Shown: positions 42,226 to 52,190, counted from the stretch's first letter. The stretch: 64,000 nucleotides of DNA from Flavobacterium acetivorans (GCF_020911885.1 NZ_CP087132.1:744001-808000); one strand, 5' to 3'. The notes: generated from the letters alone by a model not told the origin. Program-made: numbers and translations.

Positions 42226-45200
42226 TTAAAAAGAATACTTAACACCTAACTGAAGTTTCCATGTTTGATTAAAGTTTGAGTTATAATCGTATGTATTACT
42301 AGGGTAATTACCTGCAACTTTATTAAATGAATAAGAAGGAACATTGTTAACATCTTTACCTTCATATTTTAAAATTTTACCATTACCAGAGATATTGTTG
42401 ATTTTTTGAATACCCCATTCTGAATTTAACATATTCCCCACATTGATGAAATCCATACTAAATTGTAACGTGTTAGTCCTTCCTCCTATTTTAAAATAAT
42501 ACTCACGTAATAATCTTAAATCAAAACTATTAACCCATGGGCTACGTGCAGCATTTGCTTCAGCATATTTACCTTTATTCGCTTTCAAATAACTATCTTG
42601 TTCCATAAAATTAAAGAATGCATCTTCGCTAGCAGTGTTGATGAATTTAATATCACCTTTAGCTTTTGGTATGTAAATTAAATCTGCTGCGATACCATCT
42701 CCATTCATATCATTTGAATAAGTAAAACTATACCCGTTAGGAGAGTAACCAGAATAGAACACATTAATAAAAGAAGCCGATTTTAACATGTCATTTGACC
42801 AAGGAAGCTTGTAAGAAACAGATGCAATTACTTTATTTGGCACCGTATATTGAGAACGTTGAAGGCCTGCCAAATGTGGTCCATTAACCGTAACTAATCC
42901 TGTATATGCTGATTGTGCATTACTACCAGGCATACCCGAAATTTCTTGAGATTCTGTATAGGTATACGCTGCCATTAATTTCAAATCCTCTATTGGCTCT
43001 GAATTAACTGTAATATTTCCTATAGCACTAAAACCTTTGTTTGTGTTTGATAATACATATGCATCTTTTGTAGTATAAGTAATGTCAGCTTTAGCTGGAT
43101 AAATATATCTATCATCAGCTCCAGAAAAACGACCCCATGTAGCATCTGGCTGTTTTAGATTGTAATTTTTAAGCATGACACCATTCATAGTTTTTGTATA
43201 TATTCCTTCAACAGTAACTGACAATGGGAAAGAAACAGGAACTTGATAATCTAAAGCTATAGAAGATTTCCATACTTGTGGCATTTTGAAATTAGGATCT
43301 ACAGCATTAATATCACGCGGTAAAACACCATCTTCAGGAGTGATCGTATTAGGCAAATTCAATTTTTGAATCATTTCATTTACATCCGTAATTATTGGAC
43401 CGGCTAAGCCAGCTAAGGCAGGATTAGCTACTTTTACAGAACCATCTGCGTTATATGTAGTAGTGGCAGCATAACTTCCTTGTACCATCCCTGAGTTGGT
43501 TGGCATGTTGGTAAAAAACACCAATGGCAATCTTCCAGAAAAAATACCAGTTCCTCCGCGAAGTTTAATTGATTGATCCCCTTTTATATCCCATGAAAAA
43601 CCAACTCTTGGAGACAACTGAACATTAGCATCTGGCCATTTACCTGTATCAATTTTTCTTCCACCAAAATCTAGGTTATAAATAGAGTTATTTCTAAGAA
43701 TATTATCTTCATACTTTAAATAATCGGCACGCACTCCATAAGATAATTTAAAGTTAGGATTGACATTCCATTCATCCTGAAGGTAAACTCCAAATTGATT
43801 GAAAGCAACTTCGGCAGTTGGATTCAACTCTCCATTGTAACCATAAGTTAGCGCAAAGTCTCTTGGCGCAGCTTGATTAATAAAATCATCAACACTAGCA
43901 TAACGATAATAACCTGTACCATTTCTCATATAAGAATTGTTTGCCAACTGGTGTTCAAAACTTAGACCACCTGTAATTTTATGGTTATCCAAATAATAGG
44001 TTAAATTATCTGTAAATGTAAAAGTATTGTTGTTAACAGCATTGTTCCAAGTGAACAGTTCATAGCCAGCAGATATATAAGGCTCAAGAATTTGTGCCCC
44101 GCCTGTTGTAACCCCGTTCATAATATCAATAAACGGAAAAGGCGAAGAATTTGAACCACGAGCATCTTGTATTTTTGAAGTTGTAATAAGAAGCTGATTT
44201 GAAAGCTTATCTGAAATCCTACTATTTAAATCCAATGAAAGTGAATTTACAATATTATCCATAGAATAAATAGAATTAGAAAAAGCCATAGAATATTGTG
44301 AAATACGATCCATAGTATTATTACGGAAACCAGCATCTGTTGAGTTACCATTAGTTGGATTCCATCCTTGGTTTTTAGTGTAATTATAACGCAAACTCAA
44401 TTTGTTTGCATTATTAATATTCCAGTCAAGACGTACAAGAATTTTCTTGTTAGTTTCATCAGCAGGATAATCATTATATGAACCTGGATCATAACCATAA
44501 TTGGTGATTAAATGCTGTTTTACTCTTTCCATATCTGCAATACTAGTACGTGAAAGTGATAAATCAAGGTTAGCAACACCATTTTCTGAAGGCCTCCAAT
44601 TAACAACTTGTCCTGGACGAACTATAGATTCTGCATTAACAAAAAAGAATAATTTATTTTTAATAATTGGCCCTCCAAAAGTAATCCCTTTAGTAGTTGT
44701 TGATGCCTTAGGTCGTACTCCAAAATCAACATCACCAATTCTATTACCTCGCATATCTTGGTTGTTAAAATAAGCATAAGCACTCCCTTTAAATTTGTTA
44801 GTTCCTGATTTAGTTATTGCATTTATACCCCCTCCAATAAAATTTGATTGACGAACATCAAAAGGAGCTATTACAACTTGAACTTCTTCAATCGCATCTA
44901 ATGAAATTGGGCTTCCTCCACCTGGTAGACTAGAACTCAATCCAAAGTTATTGTTAAAATTAGCGCCATCAATTGTAAAGTTAGTCGAACGGCCATCTCC
45001 ACCAGCAATACTCATTCCATTAGCATATGGAGAAAGACGAGCCATATCAGTAATACTTCTATTAATAGAAGGCATAGAAGTCATTTGCTCATTAGATATG
45101 TTAGTTGTTGCACCTGTTTTATCCGCTGAAAACTTAGTTCTTTTTGTAGTAATAACAACTTGATCCAAGGAAACATTTTCCTCACTTAAAACGACATTAT

Positions 45201-45519
45201 GAACATAAGGCGCACCTAGCCTAATCACAATATTATTAGTAATGTTTTTACCATATCCAAGATAAGATACTTCTACACTGTAAGGACCGCCAACACGCAT
45301 CCCTGGTAGATTGTAATTTCCTTCGGAATTTGTTACAGTTCCATAGGTAGTACCTGAAGGAGTATGGGTTGCAATTACTGTTACACCTACAAGAGGTCCT
45401 CCAGTGTCTGTAACTCTTCCACTCATACTAGATGAAGTTACTTGAGCTATCATAACTGAAGAGCATAATAATGCCACAGTTAGCAATAAAAACTGATTAA
45501 TTTTTTTCATTGTCTTCAT
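42226..45519 (-). CDS. TonB-dependent receptor, Oar-like, with carboxypeptidase-regulatory N-terminal domain
   Basis: A 1097-residue outer-membrane protein. Signal peptide (about 25 residues), a carboxypeptidase D regulatory-like domain (GRVTDTGGPLVGVTVIATHTP ... YNLPGMRVGGPYSVEV, residues about 33-110), a plug domain (IDGANFNNNFGL, IEEVQVVIAPFDVRQSNFIGGGINAITKSGTN) and a large C-terminal barrel. It resembles the Oar family rather than a SusC, and no SusD lies nearby, so glycan import is not indicated. The substrate is unknown. A TAATTTTG element lies 24 bases before the start. Confidence 0.88.
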   Translation of the reverse strand: MKTMKKINQFLLLTVALLCSSVMIAQVTSSSMSGRVTDTGGPLVGVTVIATHTPSGTTYGTVTNSEGNYNLPGMRVGGPYSVEVSYLGYGKNITNNIVIRLGAPYVHNVVLSEENVSLDQVVITTKRTKFSADKTGATTNISNEQMTSMPSINRSITDMARLSPYANGMSIAGGDGRSTNFTIDGANFNNNFGLSSSLPGGGSPISLDAIEEVQVVIAPFDVRQSNFIGGGINAITKSGTNKFKGSAYAYFNNQDMRGNRIGDVDFGVRPKASTTTKGITFGGPIIKNKLFFFVNAESIVRPGQVVNWRPSENGVANLDLSLSRTSIADMERVKQHLITNYGYDPGSYNDYPADETNKKILVRLDWNINNANKLSLRYNYTKNQGWNPTNGNSTDAGFRNNTMDRISQYSMAFSNSIYSMDNIVNSLSLDLNSRISDKLSNQLLITTSKIQDARGSNSSPFPFIDIMNGVTTGGAQILEPYISAGYELFTWNNAVNNNTFTFTDNLTYYLDNHKITGGLSFEHQLANNSYMRNGTGYYRYASVDDFINQAAPRDFALTYGYNGELNPTAEVAFNQFGVYLQDEWNVNPNFKLSYGVRADYLKYEDNILRNNSIYNLDFGGRKIDTGKWPDANVQLSPRVGFSWDIKGDQSIKLRGGTGIFSGRLPLVFFTNMPTNSGMVQGSYAATTTYNADGSVKVANPALAGLAGPIITDVNEMIQKLNLPNTITPEDGVLPRDINAVDPNFKMPQVWKSSIALDYQVPVSFPLSVTVEGIYTKTMNGVMLKNYNLKQPDATWGRFSGADDRYIYPAKADITYTTKDAYVLSNTNKGFSAIGNITVNSEPIEDLKLMAAYTYTESQEISGMPGSNAQSAYTGLVTVNGPHLAGLQRSQYTVPNKVIASVSYKLPWSNDMLKSASFINVFYSGYSPNGYSFTYSNDMNGDGIAADLIYIPKAKGDIKFINTASEDAFFNFMEQDSYLKANKGKYAEANAARSPWVNSFDLRLLREYYFKIGGRTNTLQFSMDFINVGNMLNSEWGIQKINNISGNGKILKYEGKDVNNVPSYSFNKVAGNYPSNTYDYNSNFNQTWKLQLGVKYSF

Positions 45520-45543
45520 TGTTGTTTAGTTTATTATTTTTGG

Positions 45544-45551
45544 CAAAATTA
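45544..45551 (-). promoter_or_regulatory. -7 element of the Oar-like receptor gene
   Basis: TAATTTTG on the minus strand, 24 bases before the ATG. The nearest TTTG is only 14 bases upstream, shorter than usual. Confidence 0.4.
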
Positions 45552-45765
45552 TAACATTTCAATTACAAAATGTTACTATAATGTTAATAAAAATATTATT
45601 AAAAACAAAACCAGTCATGGTAAAAGTATAATTTTCAGCATTTTTTCTTAAAAAAAAGCATTTTTTATAGTCATGCATAGCATTAACAGAAAATAATGCA
45701 ATAAATCCCACAAAAAATCATTAAAAAATATCACAAAAAAATTTGAAAAAATCTATTTAATGTTC

Positions 45766-45803
45766 TAAAAAACAAAACCTTGACTTAAAAATCAAGGTTT
45801 TGA
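45766..45803 (-). terminator. Terminator of pgi
   Basis: On the minus strand caaaaccttga / tcaaggttttg stem followed by TTTTTT, 30 bases past the pgi stop. Confidence 0.8.
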
Positions 45804-45832
45804 GGTAAAATATATGTACTAAAAAAATCGTT

Positions 45833-47476
45833 CTATTTATGATTCAAGAAATAATTTAACAAAAAAGTTGTTGAACTATCATGAGTTTTCACCTCTCCAG
45901 TATTAATCTCTTCCAAAATCGAATTTGCTAACTGTTTTCCTAGCTCTACTCCCCATTGATCATAACTGAAAATATTCCAAAGAATCCCCTGAACAAAAAT
46001 CTTATGCTCATAAAGTGCAATCAATGAGCCTAAGGATTTTGGAGTTAATTTTTCTATAAGAATAGTATTTGTTGGCTTGTTCCCTTCAAAAACTTTAAAT
46101 GGTAAAAGAAACTTTGCCTTATCCGTATCAAGTCCTTGTTGATCAAATTCAGCTTGAACCTGAGCGCTAGTCTTACCATGCAAAAGCGCTTCCGTTTGTG
46201 CAAAAAAATTAGACATTAATTTATCATGATGATCTGCATATCCGTATAAAGGTTTTACAAATCCGATAAAATCAGAAGGAATTAACTTAGTCCCTTGATG
46301 AATAAGCTGAAAAAAAGCATGTTGAGAATTAGTTCCCGGCTCTCCCCAAATAATAGTTCCGGTTTGATAATCAACTTTTTTTCCATCACGGCCCACACTT
46401 TTTCCATTGCTCTCCATTGTTCCTTGTTGCAAATAAGGGGCTAACTTTTGCAAATACTGAGTATAAGGAATCAGAGCTTCACTTTCGGCTCCGAAAAAAT
46501 TATTGTACCAAATACTTAATAAAGCGAGAACTACAGGTATATTTTTATCAAAATCAGCTGTCTTGAAATGCTCATCCATTTCATTTGCACCGCTTAAAAG
46601 CTCGTCAAAATTATCATAACCAACCGCTAAACTTATCGTTAATCCTACAGCGCTCCATAAAGAAAATCGTCCGCCAACCCAATCCCACATTGGAAAAACA
46701 TTATCAGGATTAATTCCAAATTCCGTTACTTTTTGCATATTAGTAGAAACTGCCACAAAATGCTTGGCCACATCTTCCTGGGTTGCTGATTGTAAAAACC
46801 ATTTTCTAATCGTTTCAGAATTGGTCAAAGTTTCCTGGGTAGTAAATGTTTTTGAAACAATTACAAAAAGAGTGGTCTCAGGGTTTAATTTTTTTATAAT
46901 TTCATATACATGATCGCCATCCACATTCGATACAAAATGAACATTTAAATGATTCTTATAATATTGTAAAGCTTCAACTACCATGGCAGGACCTAAGTCA
47001 GAACCACCAATTCCTATGTTGACAACATCTGTGAATGTTTTTCCCGTATATCCGGTCCTAACTCCATTCGTTACCTCATTTGTAAAGCTTTTTATCTTTC
47101 TTTTTACTTCATAAACTTCAGGAACTACGTTTTGACCATTTACATTTATTACCGCATCTTCCTTTGCGCGCAATGCCGTATGAAGCACTGCTCTATTTTC
47201 GGTTTGATTGATTAACTCTCCTTCAAAATATTCTTTGATCGCATTCTTAAGCCCCAGTTCATTTGTCAATTCAAGTAACAATTCCAATGTTTCTTCATTA
47301 ACGATGTTCTTAGAGTAATCAATTAAAAAATCATTCCATTTAAGATTGAACTTTTCAACTCTTGAAGCATCTGTTTGAAACATTTGCTGCATTGTTGCTT
47401 TTTGCATTGCTTCATAATGCTCTTGTAGTTTTTTCCAAGCTGCTGTTTCTGTTGGTTTTTTTGTATCTAAAGCCAT
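45833..47476 (-). CDS. pgi: Glucose-6-phosphate isomerase
   Basis: A 547-residue glycolytic isomerase. Substrate-binding and catalytic segments are visible: [41 protein letters not shown] (family signature), [19 protein letters not shown] and the C-terminal [26 protein letters not shown]. Length matches E. coli Pgi (549). The gene has its own terminator. Confidence 0.97.
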   Translation of the reverse strand: MALDTKKPTETAAWKKLQEHYEAMQKATMQQMFQTDASRVEKFNLKWNDFLIDYSKNIVNEETLELLLELTNELGLKNAIKEYFEGELINQTENRAVLHTALRAKEDAVINVNGQNVVPEVYEVKRKIKSFTNEVTNGVRTGYTGKTFTDVVNIGIGGSDLGPAMVVEALQYYKNHLNVHFVSNVDGDHVYEIIKKLNPETTLFVIVSKTFTTQETLTNSETIRKWFLQSATQEDVAKHFVAVSTNMQKVTEFGINPDNVFPMWDWVGGRFSLWSAVGLTISLAVGYDNFDELLSGANEMDEHFKTADFDKNIPVVLALLSIWYNNFFGAESEALIPYTQYLQKLAPYLQQGTMESNGKSVGRDGKKVDYQTGTIIWGEPGTNSQHAFFQLIHQGTKLIPSDFIGFVKPLYGYADHHDKLMSNFFAQTEALLHGKTSAQVQAEFDQQGLDTDKAKFLLPFKVFEGNKPTNTILIEKLTPKSLGSLIALYEHKIFVQGILWNIFSYDQWGVELGKQLANSILEEINTGEVKTHDSSTTFLLNYFLNHK

Positions 47477-47603
47477 TTATAGTAGGATTATAGTAATTAT
47501 TTATTTGTATGTCAAAAATACTGAAATTAGCATTAACCGCTAAAACATTTTCAATTATAACCAAATAATAATAAAAAGCTTGCCCTAACAAAATTATAGA
47601 CAA

Positions 47604-47648
47604 AAAAAGAACGGAATGCTATCAATTTAATAGCATTCCGTTCTTTTT
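47604..47648 (-). terminator. Terminator of the M23 peptidase gene
   Basis: Perfect 19-base inverted repeat (aaaaagaacggaatgctat and its complement) with a short loop, about 50 bases beyond the M23 gene stop at 47698. The A/T flanks allow use in the other direction too. Confidence 0.8.
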
Positions 47649-47697
47649 AATTTATTTTTAGAATTTTGAAAAACCAAAAAAAACAACAGATCAATAA

Positions 47698-48918
47698 TTA
47701 CAAATTAGCAACACTGTCCAATTCAAACTTTAAAGGCTCTATCTTTTTCAAAAAAAGTTGTTTATTTTTTCCTACCATCGGTTCACCGCTTGGTAAATTA
47801 AGCCTTAAAGCATCGACTTGCACGCCATTTTTCCAAAATCGATAGCATACATGTGGACCTGTAGCTAGCCCTGTACTTCCTACTAATCCTATGGTCTGTC
47901 CTTGAGTAACACGTTGTCCTTTACGCACTAAAATCTTGGACATATGCAAATACTGGGTAGAATAAGTCCCGTTGTGCTTTACTTTTACATAATTCCCATT
48001 TCCTGCGGTATATCCTGTACGTTCAACAATACCAGAGGCAGTTGTAGAAATTGGAGTTCCTCTAGGCGCCGCATAATCAGTTCCTTTATGAGCTTTCCAT
48101 CTTTTTTGAACAGGATGAAAACGATTCATTGAAAAACGAGAAGTCAACCTACTGAATTTTATAGGAGTTTTGAGGAAGAAATTTTTAAGTGTTTTCCCTT
48201 CTTCATCATAATATTCAATTTTTCCTGATGAAGGATCCTGAGCAAAAGGGAAGGCATAAATAATTTTTCCTTTGTATTCAAAAAATGAAGCTTCTAAATC
48301 CTCAACTCCATCATAAACTGAATCATTAATAAACCTTTCGGTGAAAGTAATTGCAAATCTGTCTCCTTTTTTTAACTTGAAAAAATCAATAGACCAAGAA
48401 TATATTTTCGTAATTCGGCTCGCCAAAGCAGCCTCAACACCTGAATTTCCAAGTGTTTCCGACAAAGAACCTTTCAAAACCCCGCCTATAGTTCTTCTTT
48501 TGATAGTGACCGGTCTTGTCTTTTTATAAGCCACAACCGCACTGTCTCTAAAATCAAAAACATAATAACTTAAAGCATCTGGCTGGTATATAAAAGCTTG
48601 TATTTTATTCGTTTTGTCCTTAGTCCTAAGAATTGTATAGGCTTTATTTGGTCGAATTGACCTCACATTAAAAGTATCCTTTACACTTTGTACAATCTCA
48701 AATATTCTACGATCACCAATATTTTGTTTATTCAAAATTGTCCCAAAAGTATCTCCTTTTTTTATTGTATCCTCCACCACATTAAAATCAGAAAAATTGA
48801 ACCCGAAATCAGATTTTTCCGCAACAACTTTAACGGGTTTTACAGCAATTTCCTTTTCGGATTTTTTACACGATAATACAGACGAAACTATTAAAATAAA
48901 TACCAATACTCTTTTCAA
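47698..48918 (-). CDS. M23 family metallopeptidase lipoprotein (LytM type)
   Basis: A 406-residue envelope protein. A lipobox VLSC puts the modified Cys at C17. A LysM- or OapA-like region occupies about residues 50-250, followed by a LytM domain. The zinc-binding HxxxD is H277 and D281 (HKGTDYAAP), a further active-site His is H325 (QYLHMS), and the usual terminal HxH is instead H356-V-C358 (GPHVCYRFWKNG), so one ligand is Cys. The start is TTG at 48918. It follows kynA by 24 bases and is probably cotranscribed with it and DUF3108. It likely cleaves peptidoglycan cross-bridges. Confidence 0.88.
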   Translation of the reverse strand: MKRVLVFILIVSSVLSCKKSEKEIAVKPVKVVAEKSDFGFNFSDFNVVEDTIKKGDTFGTILNKQNIGDRRIFEIVQSVKDTFNVRSIRPNKAYTILRTKDKTNKIQAFIYQPDALSYYVFDFRDSAVVAYKKTRPVTIKRRTIGGVLKGSLSETLGNSGVEAALASRITKIYSWSIDFFKLKKGDRFAITFTERFINDSVYDGVEDLEASFFEYKGKIIYAFPFAQDPSSGKIEYYDEEGKTLKNFFLKTPIKFSRLTSRFSMNRFHPVQKRWKAHKGTDYAAPRGTPISTTASGIVERTGYTAGNGNYVKVKHNGTYSTQYLHMSKILVRKGQRVTQGQTIGLVGSTGLATGPHVCYRFWKNGVQVDALRLNLPSGEPMVGKNKQLFLKKIEPLKFELDSVANL

Positions 48919-48942
48919 ACTTCATTTCTTTTTTAATTCAAC

Positions 48943-49875
48943 CTATTTTTCCACACCCCAATTTGCTAATTCCTCTGCATTCCAGAGTTCCGGGAAAAAA
49001 ATTCTTCTTTGGTATTTTGGATGCATGTATTTTTTCCAATCACTTCCTCCAGTGGCTTCACCTGAACCTTGTCCGTTATCTATGTATTTTCTAGCAGCAT
49101 TCAAATGCCCCATAACCCAAGTAATATTTACAGTATGATCAAAATGACGCATGGCTTGAATCAAGTCTGGATTTTTTTGATCTACCTCCGGGAGCTGTTT
49201 AAACTTTTGCCAGATATTTATGGTATTATATTCCTCCATATGTCTCAGGAAAACCCCTTTGTATTTTCTTTCAAACTCTTCTAATAAGAAGGATTTTTTA
49301 CCTGTTTGATAATCCTTGCCTGCTGCCTGCCAATATAAATGTTCAAAAGCATGTTCATAAGGTGTATTTCTATCAATACTTGCCCTGTAACGATGGTCGA
49401 TAAGATTAATCAAATCAGTTGAAGAAAATTCGATTAAGCGGTATTGGGCACTTTGAAAACCAGAAGCAGGCGTCAATGTGTTTCTAAATTTCAGATACTG
49501 ATCTACTTCCATTCCGTCGCCCATTATATCAAAAGACGTGGTCAGCATATCAAAATAACGGCTGATTCTTGTTAACCTTTCTGCAAAAAAATCCGTTTTT
49601 ATATCCTGAGAATACGAAATCTGATGCATCTCCCAAAGAATCATTTTGAACATCAGCTCATTAACCTGATGGTACATAATAAAAACCATTTCATCAGGAA
49701 GAGTTGTTCTTTGAATTTGCAAATTTAGCAAAGCATCTGTTTGGATATAATCCCAATAAGTAATGGGTTTAGACCAAAGTAATCCTTCAAGATGCGTTTC
49801 TGTTTTTTGATTTATAGATTCGTATTTAAGCTCTATTTGCTTTAAAATAGCTTCTGTATTCTCACTAATATTCAT
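48943..49875 (-). CDS. kynA: Tryptophan 2,3-dioxygenase
   Basis: A 310-residue haem dioxygenase opening the indole ring of L-tryptophan to N-formylkynurenine. Family segments include QTDALLNLQ, VFIMYHQVNELMFKM, FRNTLTPASGFQSAQYR and the proximal-haem-region DHTVNITWVMGHLNAARKYI. Length and motifs fit TDO. Its ATG overlaps the stop of the DUF3108 gene by one base (TAATG), so they are coupled. The remaining kynurenine-pathway genes are not in the window. Confidence 0.95.
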   Translation of the reverse strand: MNISENTEAILKQIELKYESINQKTETHLEGLLWSKPITYWDYIQTDALLNLQIQRTTLPDEMVFIMYHQVNELMFKMILWEMHQISYSQDIKTDFFAERLTRISRYFDMLTTSFDIMGDGMEVDQYLKFRNTLTPASGFQSAQYRLIEFSSTDLINLIDHRYRASIDRNTPYEHAFEHLYWQAAGKDYQTGKKSFLLEEFERKYKGVFLRHMEEYNTINIWQKFKQLPEVDQKNPDLIQAMRHFDHTVNITWVMGHLNAARKYIDNGQGSGEATGGSDWKKYMHPKYQRRIFFPELWNAEELANWGVEK

Positions 49876-50645
49876 TACATTTTTATTTTAAACGGATTGT
49901 TTAGGCCTTTAAATGCATCCAAATCTGCTTTAATTGAACCTACAGCCAAATCCGCTTTTATTCGAACGGGCAATCTATTACCATCGTCTGAAATCCAAAC
50001 TGTTAAACTTTCTTGTTCTTTAAAAACACGTCCTGACTGGACCAAAGGTCTAAAGATCATCGAAGACACAACGCCAAATTTAGTTTTAATATCTTCACGA
50101 CCTATAAATTTTAACTTAAATTTTGTGGTTTCACCGTCAAAAAACATGTCAATTACGATGAATTCCCCCAATTTAATTTTATCTATGCCCGGGTAATTGC
50201 GCAAGTAATAAAAAGCTGACAGAATATCCTGCGTGTTTTTTGGAACTGTAAAAGTGTTTTCGCTTTTATTTTTATAATCTTTTACAAGAACCTTATTAGC
50301 AGCATGATTAAAAAATCCTTCTTGATTTTTAGTATAGCCTCCTTCATTAATTTTTCTAACAAATTGATATGGATTTCCAGAGTCTTTGTCTATGTAACTT
50401 TCATATAAATCATCAACTTTAAAAAAGAATCGAGACATCCCAGTAGTATAGCCTTTCCCAATAACTCGAAAAGCTTTTTTATTATTTACAACTGCATCTT
50501 TTACTTCCAGCGTAGCAAAACCGGCATTTATAAAGCCATAATGAATACGAAACTTAAACCATTCTCCAGTATCATATGCTTCATCACTTCGCGAATCAAA
50601 ACCTACGGTCAATATCAATATCAAGAATAGTATTATTTTTTTCAT
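49875..50645 (-). CDS. DUF3108 domain-containing exported protein
   Basis: A 256-residue protein with a signal peptide (MKKIILFLILILTVGFDSRS) and a DUF3108-like domain: GEWFKFRIHYGFINAGFATLEV, KAFRVIGKGYTTGMSRFFFKVDDLYESYID, DILSAFYYLRNYPG and VWISDDGNRLPVRIKADLAVGSIKADLD. Periplasmic or outer-membrane association is likely. It is translationally coupled to kynA and upstream of an M23 peptidase, which suggests an envelope job, but no activity is known. Confidence 0.85.
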   Translation of the reverse strand: MKKIILFLILILTVGFDSRSDEAYDTGEWFKFRIHYGFINAGFATLEVKDAVVNNKKAFRVIGKGYTTGMSRFFFKVDDLYESYIDKDSGNPYQFVRKINEGGYTKNQEGFFNHAANKVLVKDYKNKSENTFTVPKNTQDILSAFYYLRNYPGIDKIKLGEFIVIDMFFDGETTKFKLKFIGREDIKTKFGVVSSMIFRPLVQSGRVFKEQESLTVWISDDGNRLPVRIKADLAVGSIKADLDAFKGLNNPFKIKM

Positions 50646-50705
50646 AATTTACTTTGTCTATTTATTGAGAGAATAGCAAATTTAGTTCCAAAATATATCA
50701 AAACA

Positions 50706-50736
50706 AAAAAACTCAGTCAAATAATGACTGAGTTTT
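50706..50736 (-). terminator. Terminator (hppD or candidate small RNA)
   Basis: On the minus strand aactcagtca / tgactgagtt stem followed by TTTTTTG. It lies about 200 bases past the hppD stop, too far to be the first choice for that gene. Confidence 0.75.
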
Positions 50737-50815
50737 CATGCTATTAACTAACCAAAAAACTATAAATTATGAAATTTATATCAATTCGGAAGGAAACCAC
50801 CCCTTCCATTTTGCG
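50706..50815 (-). ncRNA. Candidate small RNA, about 110 nt
   Basis: Between the DUF3108 and hppD genes on the minus strand: TACCTTTG at 50820-50827 (read on the minus strand), a hairpin ggaagg / ccttcc with an eight-base loop (50788-50807), then a strong terminator at 50706-50736. No protein frame fits. It could alternatively be part of the 3' region of hppD. No -33 TTTG is clear, so the promoter is only partial. Confidence 0.4.
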
Positions 50816-50935
50816 AGTGCAAAGGTAGCCAATAAATCAAGTTATTTTTTCTAAAAATAAAGTTTAACACAACATTTACCAAACAACTCGCCGATATTTA
50901 CTTATTTTTTCACATAATGTAAAAAAAAGGCTTTT

Positions 50936-52096
50936 TTACAACGTTCCTCGCAATTGTTGTTCTCTTTCTATAGATTCAAATAGGGCTTTGAAATTTCCCG
51001 CACCAAAACCTTTAGCCCCCATTCTTTGAATAATTTCAAAAAACAAGGTAGGACGATCCTCTACCGGTTTAGTAAAAATTTGCAAAAGATAACCTTCTTC
51101 GTCGGCATCAATCATGATACCTAGTTTTTGAAGCTCCTGAATATCCTCTTTAAATTTTGTCATATGATCTTTCAATCTTTCAGGGATAGCATCATAATAG
51201 GCCTGCGGAGGAGTACTCAAAAACTCAATCCCTCTAGCTCGCATTTCAGCAACCGTTGTGATAATATCATCAGTAGCTACAGCGATGTGCTGCACTCCTG
51301 GTCCTTCATAAAAATCTAAATATTCTTCTATTTGAGAACGTTTTTTTCCTTCGGCAGGTTCGTTGATTGGGAATTTGATTCTTCCGTTTCCGTTACTCAT
51401 TACTTTTGACATCAAAGCCGAATATTCGGTTGTGATTTGTTTATCATCAAAAGACAAGAAATTTACAAATCCCATCACATCTTCATACCATTTTACCCAA
51501 GTATTCATTTCATTCCAACCCACGTTTCCAACCATGTGGTCTACGTATTTCAATCCAACTGAAGTTGGGTTATAATCAGATTTCCATGCTTTATAACCCG
51601 GCAAGAAGGTTCCGTTGTAGTTTTTGCGCTCCACAAACATGTGAACCGTTTCGCCATAGGTATAAATTCCGGCACGAACCACTTCGCCATGCTCATCAGT
51701 TTCTACTGTCGGCTCCATAAAGACTCTTGCTCCACGCTTTGTAGTTTCTTCAAATGCCGAACGAGCATCCTCAACCCAAAGAGCAACAATTTTCACCCCG
51801 TCACCATGTTTTTTTACGTGTTCGCCAATTGGAGAGTCGCTGTTTAAAGCCGTTGTTAACACCAAACGGATTTTGTCTTGTTTCAAGACATAAGACGCTC
51901 TGTCTCTTATTCCTGTCTCCAATCCCGCATAAGCATGAGACTGAAAACCGAAAGCTGTTTTATAAAAATGTGCCGCTTGCTTTGCATTTCCTACATAAAA
52001 CTCAATATAGTCTGTCCCCATTAAAGGAAGGAAGTCTTGCGCACCTTCGAATATTTTCTCTAAGCCGTATTCTACTGATTTAATTTCTTTTGACAT
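50936..52096 (-). CDS. hppD: 4-Hydroxyphenylpyruvate dioxygenase
   Basis: A 386-residue non-haem iron dioxygenase turning 4-hydroxyphenylpyruvate into homogentisate in tyrosine breakdown. The two-domain vicinal-oxygen-chelate fold is visible, with iron ligands H187 (YVDHMVGNV), H270 (PGVQHIAVATDD) and E354 (LFFEIIQRMG). It acts directly ahead of HmgA, whose gene is at 52669-53826 on the same strand; an inserted gene separates them. Confidence 0.96.
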   Translation of the reverse strand: MSKEIKSVEYGLEKIFEGAQDFLPLMGTDYIEFYVGNAKQAAHFYKTAFGFQSHAYAGLETGIRDRASYVLKQDKIRLVLTTALNSDSPIGEHVKKHGDGVKIVALWVEDARSAFEETTKRGARVFMEPTVETDEHGEVVRAGIYTYGETVHMFVERKNYNGTFLPGYKAWKSDYNPTSVGLKYVDHMVGNVGWNEMNTWVKWYEDVMGFVNFLSFDDKQITTEYSALMSKVMSNGNGRIKFPINEPAEGKKRSQIEEYLDFYEGPGVQHIAVATDDIITTVAEMRARGIEFLSTPPQAYYDAIPERLKDHMTKFKEDIQELQKLGIMIDADEEGYLLQIFTKPVEDRPTLFFEIIQRMGAKGFGAGNFKALFESIEREQQLRGTL

Positions 52097-52103
52097 TGTT
52101 TAT

Positions 52104-52190
52104 GTTAATTAGAAAATTAGTTAATTAGAAAATCAGAAAATGTCTTACCGGATAAATTAATCCTGCAATCTAGACAATTTTCTAATTATT
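52104..52190. repeat. AT-rich inverted repeats flanking the four-helix-bundle gene
   Basis: The sequence aattagaaaattagttaatt at 52110-52132 and gacaattttctaattattc at 52168-52190 are inverted copies. A related attatctaattatctaattt lies on the other side of the gene at 52641-52660. This suggests the intervening gene entered as a unit, but it may also be chance in AT-rich DNA. Confidence 0.4.

Larger units (their letters stand above)
45520..45832. other. Intergenic region between pgi and the Oar-like receptor gene
   Basis: Holds the -7 element at 45544-45551 and the pgi terminator (45766-45803). Otherwise very AT-rich with no supported gene. Confidence 0.6.

Noticed and set aside
42226..45519. 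SusC-type polysaccharide utilisation receptor
   Set aside because: No SusD gene or glycoside hydrolases lie nearby, and the plug and length are closer to Oar-like proteins.
47412..47603. Minus-strand open frame just upstream of pgi
   Set aside because: It overlaps the pgi start in another frame and has no recognisable features.
50788..50807. SRP (4.5S) RNA, suggested by ggaagg in the candidate small RNA
   Set aside because: The conserved SRP core and tetraloop surroundings are absent; only the ggaagg letters match.
50769..50828. A 19-codon plus-strand ORF inside the candidate small RNA region
   Set aside because: Opposite strand, no promoter, and too short to support; it overlaps the complement of the hairpin.
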